DNA from: Mediterranea massiliensis
GTDB taxonomy: Bacteria > Bacteroidota > Bacteroidia > Bacteroidales > Bacteroidaceae
Assembly (NCBI RefSeq): GCF_900128475.1
Contig: NZ_LT635837.1
Span: forward strand, 99,641-163,640
Reading direction: 5' to 3'
DNA: 64,000 bases
Part shown: piece after piece, positions 38,173-46,509 of the stretch
Position numbering within the stretch: position 1 is the stretch's first letter
How the letters are laid out: each line of letters begins with the position of its first letter
Notes under the pieces: generated by a model
What the model was told of the DNA's origin: nothing
Databases searched by the model: none
The model's input: the letters and a program-made list of their open reading frames with translations, nothing else
Position numbers and translations under genes: made by a program

Positions 38173-38924
38173 TAATTGGGACAGGATTATTAAGATTCAT
38201 CTTATATAGTGGTCTGAATGGTTCTGTCCCAAATACATAAAATATTGAGCTTAGATACATCTAAAGTCCAATTTTAGTAGTTTGGCATTTCAGCCTTATA
38301 GAAGTAAGTCAATTCCATCAATTTACAGAGTTTAGAACTATCTCAACTCTTATTAGTCATGTTGGAGGTAGCACTTCTTAAATATCCAACAATATGCTAA
38401 CTTAAAGCTCATAATTCAAGATAGGTGGGAATATTCAGAATTTATCCTTATAAGGGCAGAAGTGAATTTACTACCTGCATGGATTTAGAGGGTTCAGATG
38501 CAGTTCTGATTAAAAATCTCATTCAGACCATGTTTGAAAGCAGGACATTTACTATTTCTTCTCACTTCCTACCTAATGATTTAAAACCTTTCATTATCTT
38601 TGTACCAATTTCAATGACCTAATGCGTTAGGGAGTTGGAAGGACATATTTAACGAAAGGTGTTATTGAAATTATCTTCTAAAGTCAAATTCTCGCAAAAT
38701 TTGTAACGCTGTGAAGATGGTAGCAATAGCATCCACATCATTTGTTATATACCTACCTTTTATAAGGTTTCTATATCTCAAATTGGTGTGGGGCTATTGT
38801 TTTATCCACAGCAAGGCAATGCGAGAAGCCAGACTTTAGGGTAAAACATATATAGTTCCCACACCTTTTTTATTTAGTAACGGCTTATCCACAGGGAACA
38901 GGTGAGCACAATTAAAATTATTGC
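38173..38924. other. 752-base region with two perfect DnaA boxes
   Basis: No convincing gene is seen. A 47-codon frame (38479-38622, MDLEGSDAVLIKNLIQTMF) is possible but weak. TTATCCACA, the DnaA-box consensus, occurs at 38802-38810 and at 38885-38893, in the same direction and 83 bases apart. The DNA between them is mixed, while the region upstream is A+T-rich. It could be an origin or a DnaA-controlled promoter for the gene starting at 38925. Confidence 0.55.
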
Positions 38925-39680
38925 ATGAAAGAACTATTCCAAGTTTTGAATAGAGAGGATAGAATTTCTATACTCAAAATATTGTCTTTATTGATAAATG
39001 AATCCAATAAGACAAACTACAATGATAATAGTGATTGGATTTTAGCCTTTAATGAAGTGGGATTTAGAACTGACGACATTAATATTAATGAAATCTTATC
39101 TAATATTGACATGGATGTTTATAACACTCCATTAGAAGATTGGCAAGTCCAAGCACTCAATTCGATATGCTTTCTTGAGAATATTCTAATCTTTAGATAT
39201 GTTCCAGACGATGAGCCAAAAGAAGCTATCTATATCCAACGAGAAGCGGAAACCTATCGTAAGATAGATAAGAATAGACCATTCCCCCTATGTCACTTAC
39301 CATTAATGCCAGAAGAAGTAGTTAGAATGATGACACTTCGAGCTTCAAAGCTATTTGGCAATGATACTAACATTTGGTTTGATACAGAGAATCTACGCAT
39401 TACTTTGAGTAGAGGGTTTGATAATTCATATATCTCGTTCAACGACAGAATAAATGAATTTAACATTTGGTTTGAAGACTCATTCATGAGATTTGTTGGA
39501 GGAGCAGAATGGAACACCAAAAAAGAGCCATATCGTACTTTATTTGTCAATGAATGGCTAAAGTCTGGAACAACGATTGTACTTGATAAACTATTTGAAG
39601 GCTTTTCATCAAATGGTTTAGACATTAGATACAATGCCAATGTTGGAATGGGATTACACATCATAATCAGATTAAATTAA
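38925..39680 (+). CDS. hypothetical protein of element 1
   Basis: The 251-residue protein begins MKELFQVLNREDRISILKIL and is acidic, without a signal peptide or membrane segment, so it is probably cytoplasmic. A stretch rich in aromatic residues (FNIWFEDSFMRFVGGAEWN) lies in the second half. I recognise no family. The start is 31 bases after a DnaA box, and the gene is 11 bases from the lipoprotein gene, suggesting one transcript. Confidence 0.6.
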   Translation: MKELFQVLNREDRISILKILSLLINESNKTNYNDNSDWILAFNEVGFRTDDININEILSNIDMDVYNTPLEDWQVQALNSICFLENILIFRYVPDDEPKEAIYIQREAETYRKIDKNRPFPLCHLPLMPEEVVRMMTLRASKLFGNDTNIWFDTENLRITLSRGFDNSYISFNDRINEFNIWFEDSFMRFVGGAEWNTKKEPYRTLFVNEWLKSGTTIVLDKLFEGFSSNGLDIRYNANVGMGLHIIIRLN

Positions 39681-39691
39681 ATAACTATGAA

Positions 39692-40903
39692 ATGACTATG
39701 AGAACAATAAGATTATTAGCTACCTCATTATTGGTTGCATTAAGCATGGGAGTTAGTTCCTGTGGGGATGATGAATTGGATATGCAACCAACAGTATCTT
39801 ATCCAGAGGGAAGTGAACCTTTAGATATAGTCTGTAAAGAATATGGCATTAGTGACTATGAAGACATCGAATTACTTAATTACCATAAGAACGGTTTGGA
39901 ACAAGCTAACTTCTCTGGCTTACGAGAGGACAAGCTATGGCTTGCATCATTCAATGTAAAGGATAAATCTCCAATTATAAATTGGACTGATGAGTTGCCT
40001 TTTAATAGGAATCGTAGAATTTACAAAGGCTATGGAGAATATGAAGATGTCACTATTCAACAGATAACATTGTTACAGACCATATACTTTAATCCAAGTG
40101 AATTTGTAGCATCATTAAGCTACTACTTTGATAAAGATTATGGCTACCCTGCTTTAATCTTTAGACATGATACACAAACTAAAGAAGTTCAAGTTAAGCG
40201 TAGTGAAATATTTGCAGGATTTCAATATTCTATAATAAACAATGATTGTTGTTACTCATTGTTTGGCGATACTCTCTATATAGCAGAGAAAGGCTTTGGA
40301 TATTCTAATATAGGAACTCTCTATACATCTGAACTTATATCTCATGAAGAAGCAATCTACAGTCATAGAGATAATAAAGGCTTCTTTGTGGGGAAAAGGA
40401 GTTTTAAATTGGGAGAGGATTTATGGCATATCCAAGTACCACAGCTAAATGATGAACCTGCTGATGCTAAGATTGAGGTCAGTGTAGAAGATAAATCTAC
40501 GCCAGTTTGGAAGTTCAATGTCAATATTACACATTATGATGGGACTAAGAAGAATGTAACATTTGAAGTAGATACTGATAATGGTACAATCAAAGGACAG
40601 GATGATTATGCTTCCCTTATTATAGGTAAATGGAAGAAGACAAGCGGTGATGCTATTGCTACTCATGTAACTTATAAGAACGATGGTACATTTGAATACA
40701 CAAGTTCAGAAGATAGCTCTTATAAGGAAGTTGGTAAATACAAAATAGATGGTAACAAGCTCTATGAAATGTACAGCGATGAAGATGAATGGATTATCAG
40801 TGATATTCTATTGCTTAATTCTATGACTTTATCAGTGCAGGAATTGGAAGCTGATGGAGTAACACCCAGCGGTAAGAAGTTTGCTTATCAAAGAGTGGAG
40901 TAA
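39692..40903 (+). CDS. lipoprotein with C-terminal lipocalin-like domain
   Basis: The 403-residue protein has a leader (RLLATSLLVALSMGVSSC) with a lipobox at about C24, so it should be exported and lipid-anchored. The large N-terminal region is unassigned. The last 100 residues (IIGKWKKTSGDAIATHVTYKNDGTFEYTS onward) look like the lipocalin-like domain of many Bacteroidales lipoproteins and resemble the smaller lipoprotein at 41316. It may be surface exposed, as the aspartates after the cysteine fit a lipoprotein export signal. Function unknown. Confidence 0.7.
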   Translation: MTMRTIRLLATSLLVALSMGVSSCGDDELDMQPTVSYPEGSEPLDIVCKEYGISDYEDIELLNYHKNGLEQANFSGLREDKLWLASFNVKDKSPIINWTDELPFNRNRRIYKGYGEYEDVTIQQITLLQTIYFNPSEFVASLSYYFDKDYGYPALIFRHDTQTKEVQVKRSEIFAGFQYSIINNDCCYSLFGDTLYIAEKGFGYSNIGTLYTSELISHEEAIYSHRDNKGFFVGKRSFKLGEDLWHIQVPQLNDEPADAKIEVSVEDKSTPVWKFNVNITHYDGTKKNVTFEVDTDNGTIKGQDDYASLIIGKWKKTSGDAIATHVTYKNDGTFEYTSSEDSSYKEVGKYKIDGNKLYEMYSDEDEWIISDILLLNSMTLSVQELEADGVTPSGKKFAYQRVE

Positions 40904-41315
40904 GAACTCATACATAATTGGTGGGGACAGCGTTTAAAATTATTTGAATACTGTTTCCATTCATAAAGAGGGATTACCTGCAAGTGGTGGATTGACGGCA
41001 GGTGATGTGTTTAGGCAAATATGAAACTATATGATTAAACATGAACATAGATAAGTACAAAGTGACGCAGAGGCTATTTAGATACTACCTAATCTATCAC
41101 CTTGTCTATGATTTGTACATATTAGGACAATTTATCTATTGGTACTTTTCAGCAAGCCAATCAACATGGTATCATCGAATGATGGATAACCCTATAATGC
41201 TTTAGAAGTACTAATAATAGGACCAATTTCATTAATAAGTGGAATAATTCACATTATAATTTGACTATTAAACGACATTTGAAAGAACTTATATTAACTA
41301 ATAAATTATTTAACA
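40904..41315. other. 412-base gap with one doubtful small frame
   Basis: A 54-codon frame at 41041-41205 (MNIDKYKVTQRLFRYY at its start) is rich in aromatic and hydrophobic residues and could be a small membrane peptide or a gene remnant. I see no -7 box in front of it and no inverted repeat in the rest of the gap. Confidence 0.35.
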
Positions 41316-41774
41316 ATGAAGACATTTAAATTACTTGGAATGACCTTATTAATGGTCTTGTGTGCTGTAAACTTCACTGCTTGCAGCGATGATGATGAGA
41401 ATGATAAAGCTGCGATTGAAGAAGCCAACTTGATTGGTAGATGGCAATCCACTTGGGAGAAGATTCACAAGGTAGAGAATGGCAAGGAAGTTGTTACTTC
41501 TGATGAAGCCTATACCAATGCCCTATTAGAGTTCAAAGCTGACGGTACTTGCATAGAGAGCCGCGTTGACGGTGGATACACAGAAACCAACCGCTGGTCT
41601 CTAAAGGGTGATAAGCTAACTATCTCTTACAATGATGGTTATTCTGATGTTCTTACCGTCAATGAGCTTACAGCTACCAAGTTAGTACTTGCCTTTGAAG
41701 ATTGGGACAGCACAGATGATGGAGGTGAGGAATTAGATGATATTACTACGACCACTTACAAGAAGATAAACTAA
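41316..41774 (+). CDS. small lipocalin-like lipoprotein
   Basis: The 152-residue protein has a lipoprotein leader (LLMVLCAVNFTACSDDDEND, lipid cysteine at about 23). A compact beta-rich domain follows, starting with LIGRWQSTWEK and containing FKADGTCIESR and KLTISYNDGY, typical of the lipocalin-like families in Bacteroidales. It resembles the C-terminal domain of the larger lipoprotein upstream, so the two may have arisen by duplication. A terminator follows at 41797. Confidence 0.75.
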   Translation: MKTFKLLGMTLLMVLCAVNFTACSDDDENDKAAIEEANLIGRWQSTWEKIHKVENGKEVVTSDEAYTNALLEFKADGTCIESRVDGGYTETNRWSLKGDKLTISYNDGYSDVLTVNELTATKLVLAFEDWDSTDDGGEELDDITTTTYKKIN

Positions 41775-41796
41775 TTACCCAAACTTATTTAAGACG

Positions 41797-41828
41797 GAGC
41801 AGCATTTAAGGAAACTCTTATGCTGCTC
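41797..41828. terminator. terminator between the lipoprotein and the DMT copy
   Basis: Arms GAGCAGCAT and ATGCTGCTC are perfectly complementary around a 14-base loop. It separates two convergent genes and may stop transcription from either side. Confidence 0.65.
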
Positions 41829-41838
41829 TCTTCTATAA

Positions 41839-42210
41839 CTATTTCATAAACACAAAATAGACAGCCAATATTAAGCAAACAAAGGCAGCCATGTGATTCC
41901 AATGCAAAGTTTCACCTTTAAAGAATACAGTTGTAAAGACTGTGAATATGATAAGAGTTATCACTTCTTGAATAACTTTCAACTGCATCAATGAAAATGG
42001 TCCCCCATTACCACTAAATCCAATGCGATTCGCTGGAATTTGACAAGAATACTCAAAAAAAGCAATTGACCAACTAAAAGCTATTACACCTATCAATGGA
42101 AGAGCAGCAAACCAAGGATATTCCTGTTTCATCTTTAAATGACCATACCAAGCAAAAGTCATAAAGACATTCGATACTATAAGCAATAAAATCGTGAAGA
42201 GAGCTTTCAT
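41839..42210 (-). CDS. intact DMT-family (DUF486) membrane protein carried by element 1
   Basis: The 123-residue protein has four membrane helices and is very similar, along its full length, to the host protein broken by the element. Shared stretches include FMTFAWYGHLK, PANRIGF, NGGPFSLMQLKVIQEVITL and FFKGE. Codons are more A+T-rich than in the host copy. It reads in the same direction as the host gene and starts 34 bases after the stop of the truncated host frame. It can therefore be transcribed from the host ttcA unit and replace the lost protein. The family is of unknown function. Confidence 0.9.
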   Translation of the reverse strand: MKALFTILLLIVSNVFMTFAWYGHLKMKQEYPWFAALPLIGVIAFSWSIAFFEYSCQIPANRIGFSGNGGPFSLMQLKVIQEVITLIIFTVFTTVFFKGETLHWNHMAAFVCLILAVYFVFMK

Positions 42211-42257
42211 ATTATTCTAATTCTACATACATTATTATATATATCAACGTGAAGTGT

Positions 42258-42273
42258 TAAAACTCCAGTTGGG
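42258..42273. repeat. right inner arm of element 1 (inverted partner of 29422-29437)
   Basis: TAAAACTCCAGTTGGG is the inverted counterpart, at 13 of 16 positions, of CCCAAGTGAAATTTTA at the left end. The arms lie 15 and 18 bases from the core and are the likely binding sites of the recombinase zinc domain. Confidence 0.7.
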
Positions 42274-42288
42274 TTTTTCTATTTTATT

Positions 42289-42295
42289 ATACTCG
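42289..42295. repeat. attR core of element 1 (ATACTCG)
   Basis: This is the second copy of the 7-bp segment at 29397-29403. The bases to its right continue the host gene; the bases to its left are A+T-rich element DNA. Confidence 0.85.
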
Positions 42296-42447
42296 GCCAG
42301 GGCAATGGCCCACGAGAAGAGGATGACGGCGTAGAGCGGCCAGTTGGAAATGACCTTCATCTCCTGCAACTTCAGGTGGCCGTACCAGGCGAACGTCATG
42401 AAGATGTTCGACACGATGAGCAGAAGGATGGTGTAGAATGCTTTCAT
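42289..42447 (-). pseudogene. 5' part of the DMT-family gene cut by element 1
   Basis: This fragment encodes residues 1-53 (MKAFYTILLLIVSNIFMTFA through IALAEY), about the first two helices. The frame then continues into the element for 14 foreign codons and stops at 42244. An alternative ATG three codons upstream is at 42456. It starts 26 bases after the ttcA-like gene on the same strand, so the original gene was probably co-transcribed with it. Confidence 0.92.
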
Positions 42448-42472
42448 ATCTATCAATATTAACTATATAATT

Positions 42473-43216
42473 TCAAATCTTGGGCGGGAGAAGCTCCTCC
42501 TGCACGTTCGTCATGCTGGCCCAAAGGCTATAGCGCGCCTCGGGGTTCATCTCCTCGAGGCGGCGGAGGACGTCGCGCATGTCCGAGCGGTGGGAGTCGT
42601 GCTCATAAGGGCAGTTCTTCACCTGCTTGCGGTAGGCGTGGGCGGCGGCCAGAGCCTCGAGGTCGGCCTCGTGCACCAGGCAGAGGGGGCGGACGATGGT
42701 CATGTCGAACTTCTTCATCACCAGCCGTGGAGGCATGGTGGAGAAGGCCCCCTGGAAAGTCTGGTTCATGAGGAGTGTCACGAGGATGTCGTCCATGTGG
42801 TGGCCCAGGGCAATCTTGTTGCAACCCAGTTCGTGGGCGGCGGTGAAGAGCTCCTTGCGGCGGTTCCACGAGCAGAGGAAGCAGGGCGACTTGCGCGTGT
42901 CGGTCGAGGCGTCGAACTCCGCCTCGCGCAGGACGAAGGGCACTCCCCGCTCCTCGCAAAAAGAGCGCAGGTAACCGGCATCGATACTATAAGGAATGTT
43001 GCGCATGGCCACGTGGACGGCGGTCAGCGTGAAGCGCGGACGGTAGATGCGGGCGCGTCGGGCCAGCAGCTCCGTCAAGGCCAGCGAGTCCTTGCCGCCC
43101 GAAAGGCCTACGAGGAGGCGGTCGCCGTCTTCAATGAGGCCGTAATCCACGATGCCCTTCATCAGGCGTCGCTCGATGCGCAGCATCAGTTGTTGTTCTT
43201 CCGTCCGTTTTACCAT
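42473..43216 (-). CDS. ttcA: TtcA-family tRNA thiolation enzyme (PP-loop ATPase)
   Basis: The start at 43216 gives 247 residues; the longer frame runs across the promoter and is rejected. The PP-loop motif is LSGGKDS (about residues 37-43). The paired cysteines of CFLCSWNRR and a later cysteine in KNCPYE fit the iron-sulfur TtcA type that makes 2-thiocytidine-32 in tRNA. A related PP-loop role is possible. It is the first gene of the unit whose second gene has been cut by element 1. Confidence 0.8.
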   Translation of the reverse strand: MVKRTEEQQLMLRIERRLMKGIVDYGLIEDGDRLLVGLSGGKDSLALTELLARRARIYRPRFTLTAVHVAMRNIPYSIDAGYLRSFCEERGVPFVLREAEFDASTDTRKSPCFLCSWNRRKELFTAAHELGCNKIALGHHMDDILVTLLMNQTFQGAFSTMPPRLVMKKFDMTIVRPLCLVHEADLEALAAAHAYRKQVKNCPYEHDSHRSDMRDVLRRLEEMNPEARYSLWASMTNVQEELLPPKI

Positions 43217-43237
43217 CACATTTCCGTTTTGCGGGCG

Positions 43238-43245
43238 CAAAAGTA
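43238..43245 (-). promoter_or_regulatory. -7 promoter box of the ttcA unit
   Basis: On the minus strand TACTTTTG fits TAnnTTTG, 22 bases before the ttcA start at 43216. It also supports the shorter ttcA start. Confidence 0.55.
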
Positions 43246-43308
43246 GTGCAAAAGAATGAATTGGAGAAGAAAACCGACGGCAAAGAGACATTATTTGGGA
43301 GAAATTCG

Positions 43309-43316
43309 TATCTTTG
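43309..43316 (+). promoter_or_regulatory. -7 promoter box of the TPR/PD40 gene
   Basis: TATCTTTG lies 29 bases before the ATG at 43345. The in-frame ATG at 43324 would be almost leaderless, and 43246 lies upstream of the promoter. Confidence 0.6.
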
Positions 43317-43344
43317 GACGCAAATGACCAAAGACCTTTCACGT

Positions 43345-44787
43345 ATGAAGATGATAAAGAAACAGATATGCCTGCTGGGCCTGGCCCTGATGGCAGGTAC
43401 CTCCACCATCCAGGCACAGACGCTGGCCCAAGCCCGAACGTGGTACAACGAGGGCGAATATGCCAAGGCCAAACCTGTGATGGAACGCTACTACAAGTCG
43501 CAACCCGCCAACGGCAACTACAGCCTGTGGTATGGCGTGTGCTGCCTGGAGACGGGCGATGCCGAAAAGGCCGTCAAGCCCCTCGAGACAGCTGTCAAGC
43601 GGCGTGTCACCAGCGGGCAGCTCCACCTGGCGCGTGCCTACGACGCCGTCTACCGCTTCGAGGATGCCGCCGAGGTGTGCGACGACTACCTCGCCGACCT
43701 GAAGCGCCTGCGCCGCTCCACGGACGTGGCCGAACAGCTGGCTGCACGCATCCGCAGCCACCAGCTCATGCTCAAGGGAGTGGAGCGCGTGTGCGTCATA
43801 GACAGCTTCGTGGTAGACCGCCGCACCTTCCTCCAAGCCTACAAGATAGGCCCCGAGAGCGGCACCCTGAGCCTCTATGCCGACTACTTCAAGGACAACG
43901 GACACACGGGCGGCACCGTCTACGAAACCGAACTGGGCAACAAGCTCTACTACAGCGAACTCCAGCCGGACAGCACCCTGGCCATCCTGAGCCGCTCCAA
44001 GCTCTCGGACGGATGGAGCAAGGGCACCCTCCTGCCCGGCAGCGTCAACGAGGGCGTCAATGCCGACTATCCCTTCATGATGGCCGACGGCGTGACCCTC
44101 TACTATGCCGCCGACGGCCCCGAGTCGATGGGCGGAACCGACATCTTCGTCACCCGCTACAACACCAATACGGACACCTACCTCGTGCCCGAAAACGTGG
44201 GCATGCCCTTCAACTCGCCCTACAACGACTACATGTATGCCGTCGACGAGTACAACAACCTGGGATGGTTTGCCTCCGACCGCTACCAGCCGGCAGACAA
44301 GGTGTGCATCTACGTCTTCCTCCCCAACGCCACGAAGCAGGTCTACGACTACGAAAGCATGGACAAGGACCTCCTGCTGCGCCTGGCCGCCCTGAAGGAC
44401 ATCCGTCTGACGTGGACGGACAGCACCCTCGTGGACGAAGCACGCCGGCGGCTGGCCACCGTCCTGGCCGGAGAACCCCAGGTGAAGAAAGAGAAGCGCG
44501 ACTTCGAGTTCCTCATCAACGACGAGACCACCTACTACCTGCTTTCCGACTTCCGTTCGCCCCAGGCCAAGACCCTGTTCGGCAAGTACCGCCAGCTGGA
44601 GCAAAGCTTCGCCCAACAGAGCGAAAAGCTGGAGAAGGGACGCCGCAAGTATGCCGAAGCCTCGGCAGAAGAAAAGAAGCAGCTGGCCCCCGCCATCCTC
44701 GACCTGGAGCAGCGCATACTGACCCTCCGCAAGGAGGTGAACGAAGCCGCCAAGGCCGTCCGACGGGCCGAAGCCGGAGTTCAATAA
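43345..44787 (+). CDS. exported TPR and PD40/beta-propeller-repeat protein
   Basis: From ATG 43345 the protein has 480 residues. A signal peptide (MIKKQICLLGLALMAGTSTIQA) is followed by TPR-like helices (QTLAQARTWYNEGEYAKAKPV). WD40-like PD40 strands come next (YYAADGPESMGGTDIFV and GWFASDRY), and a charged helical C-terminus (about residues 390-480) is likely to form a coiled coil. PD40 proteins of this type often act in the periplasm with OmpA-like partners. An earlier ATG at 43324 is possible. Downstream are the nfeD and floA genes. Confidence 0.75.
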   Translation: MKMIKKQICLLGLALMAGTSTIQAQTLAQARTWYNEGEYAKAKPVMERYYKSQPANGNYSLWYGVCCLETGDAEKAVKPLETAVKRRVTSGQLHLARAYDAVYRFEDAAEVCDDYLADLKRLRRSTDVAEQLAARIRSHQLMLKGVERVCVIDSFVVDRRTFLQAYKIGPESGTLSLYADYFKDNGHTGGTVYETELGNKLYYSELQPDSTLAILSRSKLSDGWSKGTLLPGSVNEGVNADYPFMMADGVTLYYAADGPESMGGTDIFVTRYNTNTDTYLVPENVGMPFNSPYNDYMYAVDEYNNLGWFASDRYQPADKVCIYVFLPNATKQVYDYESMDKDLLLRLAALKDIRLTWTDSTLVDEARRRLATVLAGEPQVKKEKRDFEFLINDETTYYLLSDFRSPQAKTLFGKYRQLEQSFAQQSEKLEKGRRKYAEASAEEKKQLAPAILDLEQRILTLRKEVNEAAKAVRRAEAGVQ

Positions 44788-44809
44788 AAACCCATAAATC
44801 CTTCATAAT

Positions 44810-45277
44810 ATGGATATTGCCATCATCGCCGTGCTGCTCATAGCAGCCATCATCCTGTTTCTGGTAGAGCTCTTCGTCATCCCCGGCATCAGCATCGCGG
44901 GCATCCTGGCAGGCGGCTGCTACCTCTATGCCAACTACTACGCCTTCACCCGTCTGGGCATGGCGGGCGGCTTCGTCACGCTGGGCATCTCGGCCGCGGC
45001 GTGTGTGGGTTCGCTCGTGTGGTTCATGCGCTCCAAGACGCTGGACCGCATCTCACTCAAGACCGACATCACCGGCACGGTGGACCGCTCGGCAGAGCAG
45101 AGCGTGCAGGTGGGCGACACGGGCATCGCCCTGACGCGCCTGGCCCTCGTGGGACGCGCCGACATCGCCGGCCGCCTGGTGGAAGTGACCTCGGCCGACG
45201 GCTTTCTGGACGAGAAGACCCCCGTGGTGGTGGTGCGCATTGCCGACGGCACTGTCTTCGTCGCCCGAAAAGCGTAA
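44810..45277 (+). CDS. NfeD-like membrane protein
   Basis: The 155-residue protein has three or four hydrophobic helices (5-27, 29-48, 52-72) and a C-terminal beta domain (TGTVDRSAEQSVQVGDTGIALTRLALVGRADI), the OB-fold of the NfeD family. It lacks the ClpP-like protease domain of long NfeD proteins. NfeD genes usually pair with flotillin-like genes, and floA follows 67 bases downstream. The pair may act in membrane-domain organisation. Confidence 0.85.
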   Translation: MDIAIIAVLLIAAIILFLVELFVIPGISIAGILAGGCYLYANYYAFTRLGMAGGFVTLGISAAACVGSLVWFMRSKTLDRISLKTDITGTVDRSAEQSVQVGDTGIALTRLALVGRADIAGRLVEVTSADGFLDEKTPVVVVRIADGTVFVARKA

Positions 45278-45344
45278 TTGTGATTTGTGATTTGTGATAT
45301 TTGTGATACTGAAAAAAAGACCATAAACTTAAAACCTGAAAACA

Positions 45345-46346
45345 ATGGACACAAGCTCTTTGTATCTGACCGCCTTCCTCGTGGTGGGAGGCATCATCTT
45401 TCTGATACTCTTTTTCCACTACGTGCCCTTCTTCCTGTGGCTCTCGGCCAAGGTGTCGGGCGTCAACATCTCGCTGGTGCAGCTCTTCCTGATGCGCATC
45501 CGTAACGTGCCGCCCTACGTCATCGTGCCGGGGCTCATCGAAGCCCACAAGGCAGGCCTGGGCAACATCACGCGCGACGGCCTCGAAGCCCACTACCTGG
45601 CGGGCGGACACGTCGAGAAGGTGGTGCACGCCCTCGTGTCGGCCGCCAAGGCAAACATCGACCTGCCCTTCCAGATGGCCACTGCCATCGACCTGGCGGG
45701 ACGCGACGTCTTCGAAGCCGTACAGATGTCGGTCAACCCCAAGGTCATCGACACCCCGCCCGTGACGGCCGTAGCCAAGGACGGCATCCAGCTCATCGCC
45801 AAGGCGCGCGTCACGGTCCGTGCCAACATCCGCCAGCTGGTGGGCGGTGCGGGCGAAGACACGGTGCTGGCCCGCGTGGGCGAAGGCATCGTCTCGTCCA
45901 TCGGCTCGAGCGAAAGCCACAAGTCCGTGCTCGAGAACCCCGACTCCATCTCGAAGCTCGTGCTCCGCAAGGGCCTCGACGCAGGCACGGCCTTCGAAAT
46001 CCTCTCCATCGACATCGCCGACATCGACATCGGCAAGAACATCGGCGCCGCCCTCCAGATGGACCAGGCCAATGCCGACAAGAACATCGCCCAGGCCAAG
46101 GCCGAAGAGCGACGCGCCATGGCCGTGGCCAGCGAGCAGGAGATGAAGGCCAAGGCACAGGAGGCACGCGCCAAGGTCATCGAAGCCGAAGCCGAAGTGC
46201 CCAAAGCCATGGCCGAAGCCTTCCGCAACGGCAACCTGGGCATCATGGACTACTACCGCATGAAGAACATCCAGGCCGATACAGACATGCGCGAAACCAT
46301 CGCCCGCCCCGCTACGGGCGGAAGCAATGCGCCGCTGAATAAATAA
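45345..46346 (+). CDS. floA: flotillin-like protein FloA
   Basis: The 333-residue protein has an N-terminal membrane hairpin (about 7-35). An SPFH/PHB domain contains [21 protein letters not shown] and [24 protein letters not shown], and a helical, alanine- and glutamate-rich stalk ([27 protein letters not shown]-type text) follows. Length and motifs fit FloA, which forms assemblies at the inner membrane and organises functional membrane microdomains. It is co-oriented with nfeD. Confidence 0.93.
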   Translation: MDTSSLYLTAFLVVGGIIFLILFFHYVPFFLWLSAKVSGVNISLVQLFLMRIRNVPPYVIVPGLIEAHKAGLGNITRDGLEAHYLAGGHVEKVVHALVSAAKANIDLPFQMATAIDLAGRDVFEAVQMSVNPKVIDTPPVTAVAKDGIQLIAKARVTVRANIRQLVGGAGEDTVLARVGEGIVSSIGSSESHKSVLENPDSISKLVLRKGLDAGTAFEILSIDIADIDIGKNIGAALQMDQANADKNIAQAKAEERRAMAVASEQEMKAKAQEARAKVIEAEAEVPKAMAEAFRNGNLGIMDYYRMKNIQADTDMRETIARPATGGSNAPLNK

Positions 46347-46500
46347 GCTACGAGCTACGAGTTACGAGTTACGAGTGAGACAGGTTATGAGTGGCGGGCT
46401 ACCCATCCCTTCCAACGAAAGGAAACGGCCCCCCTTGTCACTCATAGCTTGTAGCTCGTAACTTGTAGCTCGTAGCTCCTAACTCATAACCCATCAACCC
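46347..46500. repeat. short-period repeat region with inverted halves
   Basis: The segment 46348-46378 consists of runs of a near 7-bp unit (CTACGAG, TTACGAG). The segment 46438-46494 contains the complementary type (CTCGTAG, CTCGTAA, CTTGTAG), so the two halves could pair across about 60 bases. It has no coding capacity and lies between floA and the phosphorylase gene. Confidence 0.6.
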
Positions 46501-46509
46501 ATTCCGAAT

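Larger units (their letters stand above)
29397..42295. mobile_element. element 1: serine-recombinase integrative element inside a DMT gene
   Basis: About 12.9 kb of A+T-rich DNA splits a host gene at the 7-bp core. A 16-bp arm CCCAAGTGAAATTTTA (29422-29437) just inside the left end matches, inverted and at 13 of 16 positions, TAAAACTCCAGTTGGG (42258-42273) just inside the right end. In the excised circle these would flank the core as an attP dyad. The element encodes its own large serine recombinase and a replacement copy of the disrupted gene. No relaxase or conjugation genes are seen, so transfer would need outside help. Confidence 0.88.

Noticed and set aside
38425-38622. 65-codon frame with non-ATG start in the DnaA-box region
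   Set aside because: No promoter, weak composition and no known family; mentioned only as a possible 47-codon frame from 38479.
41839-42210. Simple recent duplication of the host DMT gene
   Set aside because: The copy is clearly more A+T-rich and differs at many residues from the host gene, so it came with the element.
43217-43417. Longer N-terminus of the ttcA-like gene
   Set aside because: It crosses the gene's own promoter box and overlaps the divergent TPR/PD40 gene leader and start; the text is not protein-like.
43303-44843. Alternative 509-codon frame overlapping the TPR/PD40 gene (43314-44843)
   Set aside because: It is proline-, arginine- and histidine-rich out-of-frame text of the real gene, without signal peptide or domains.
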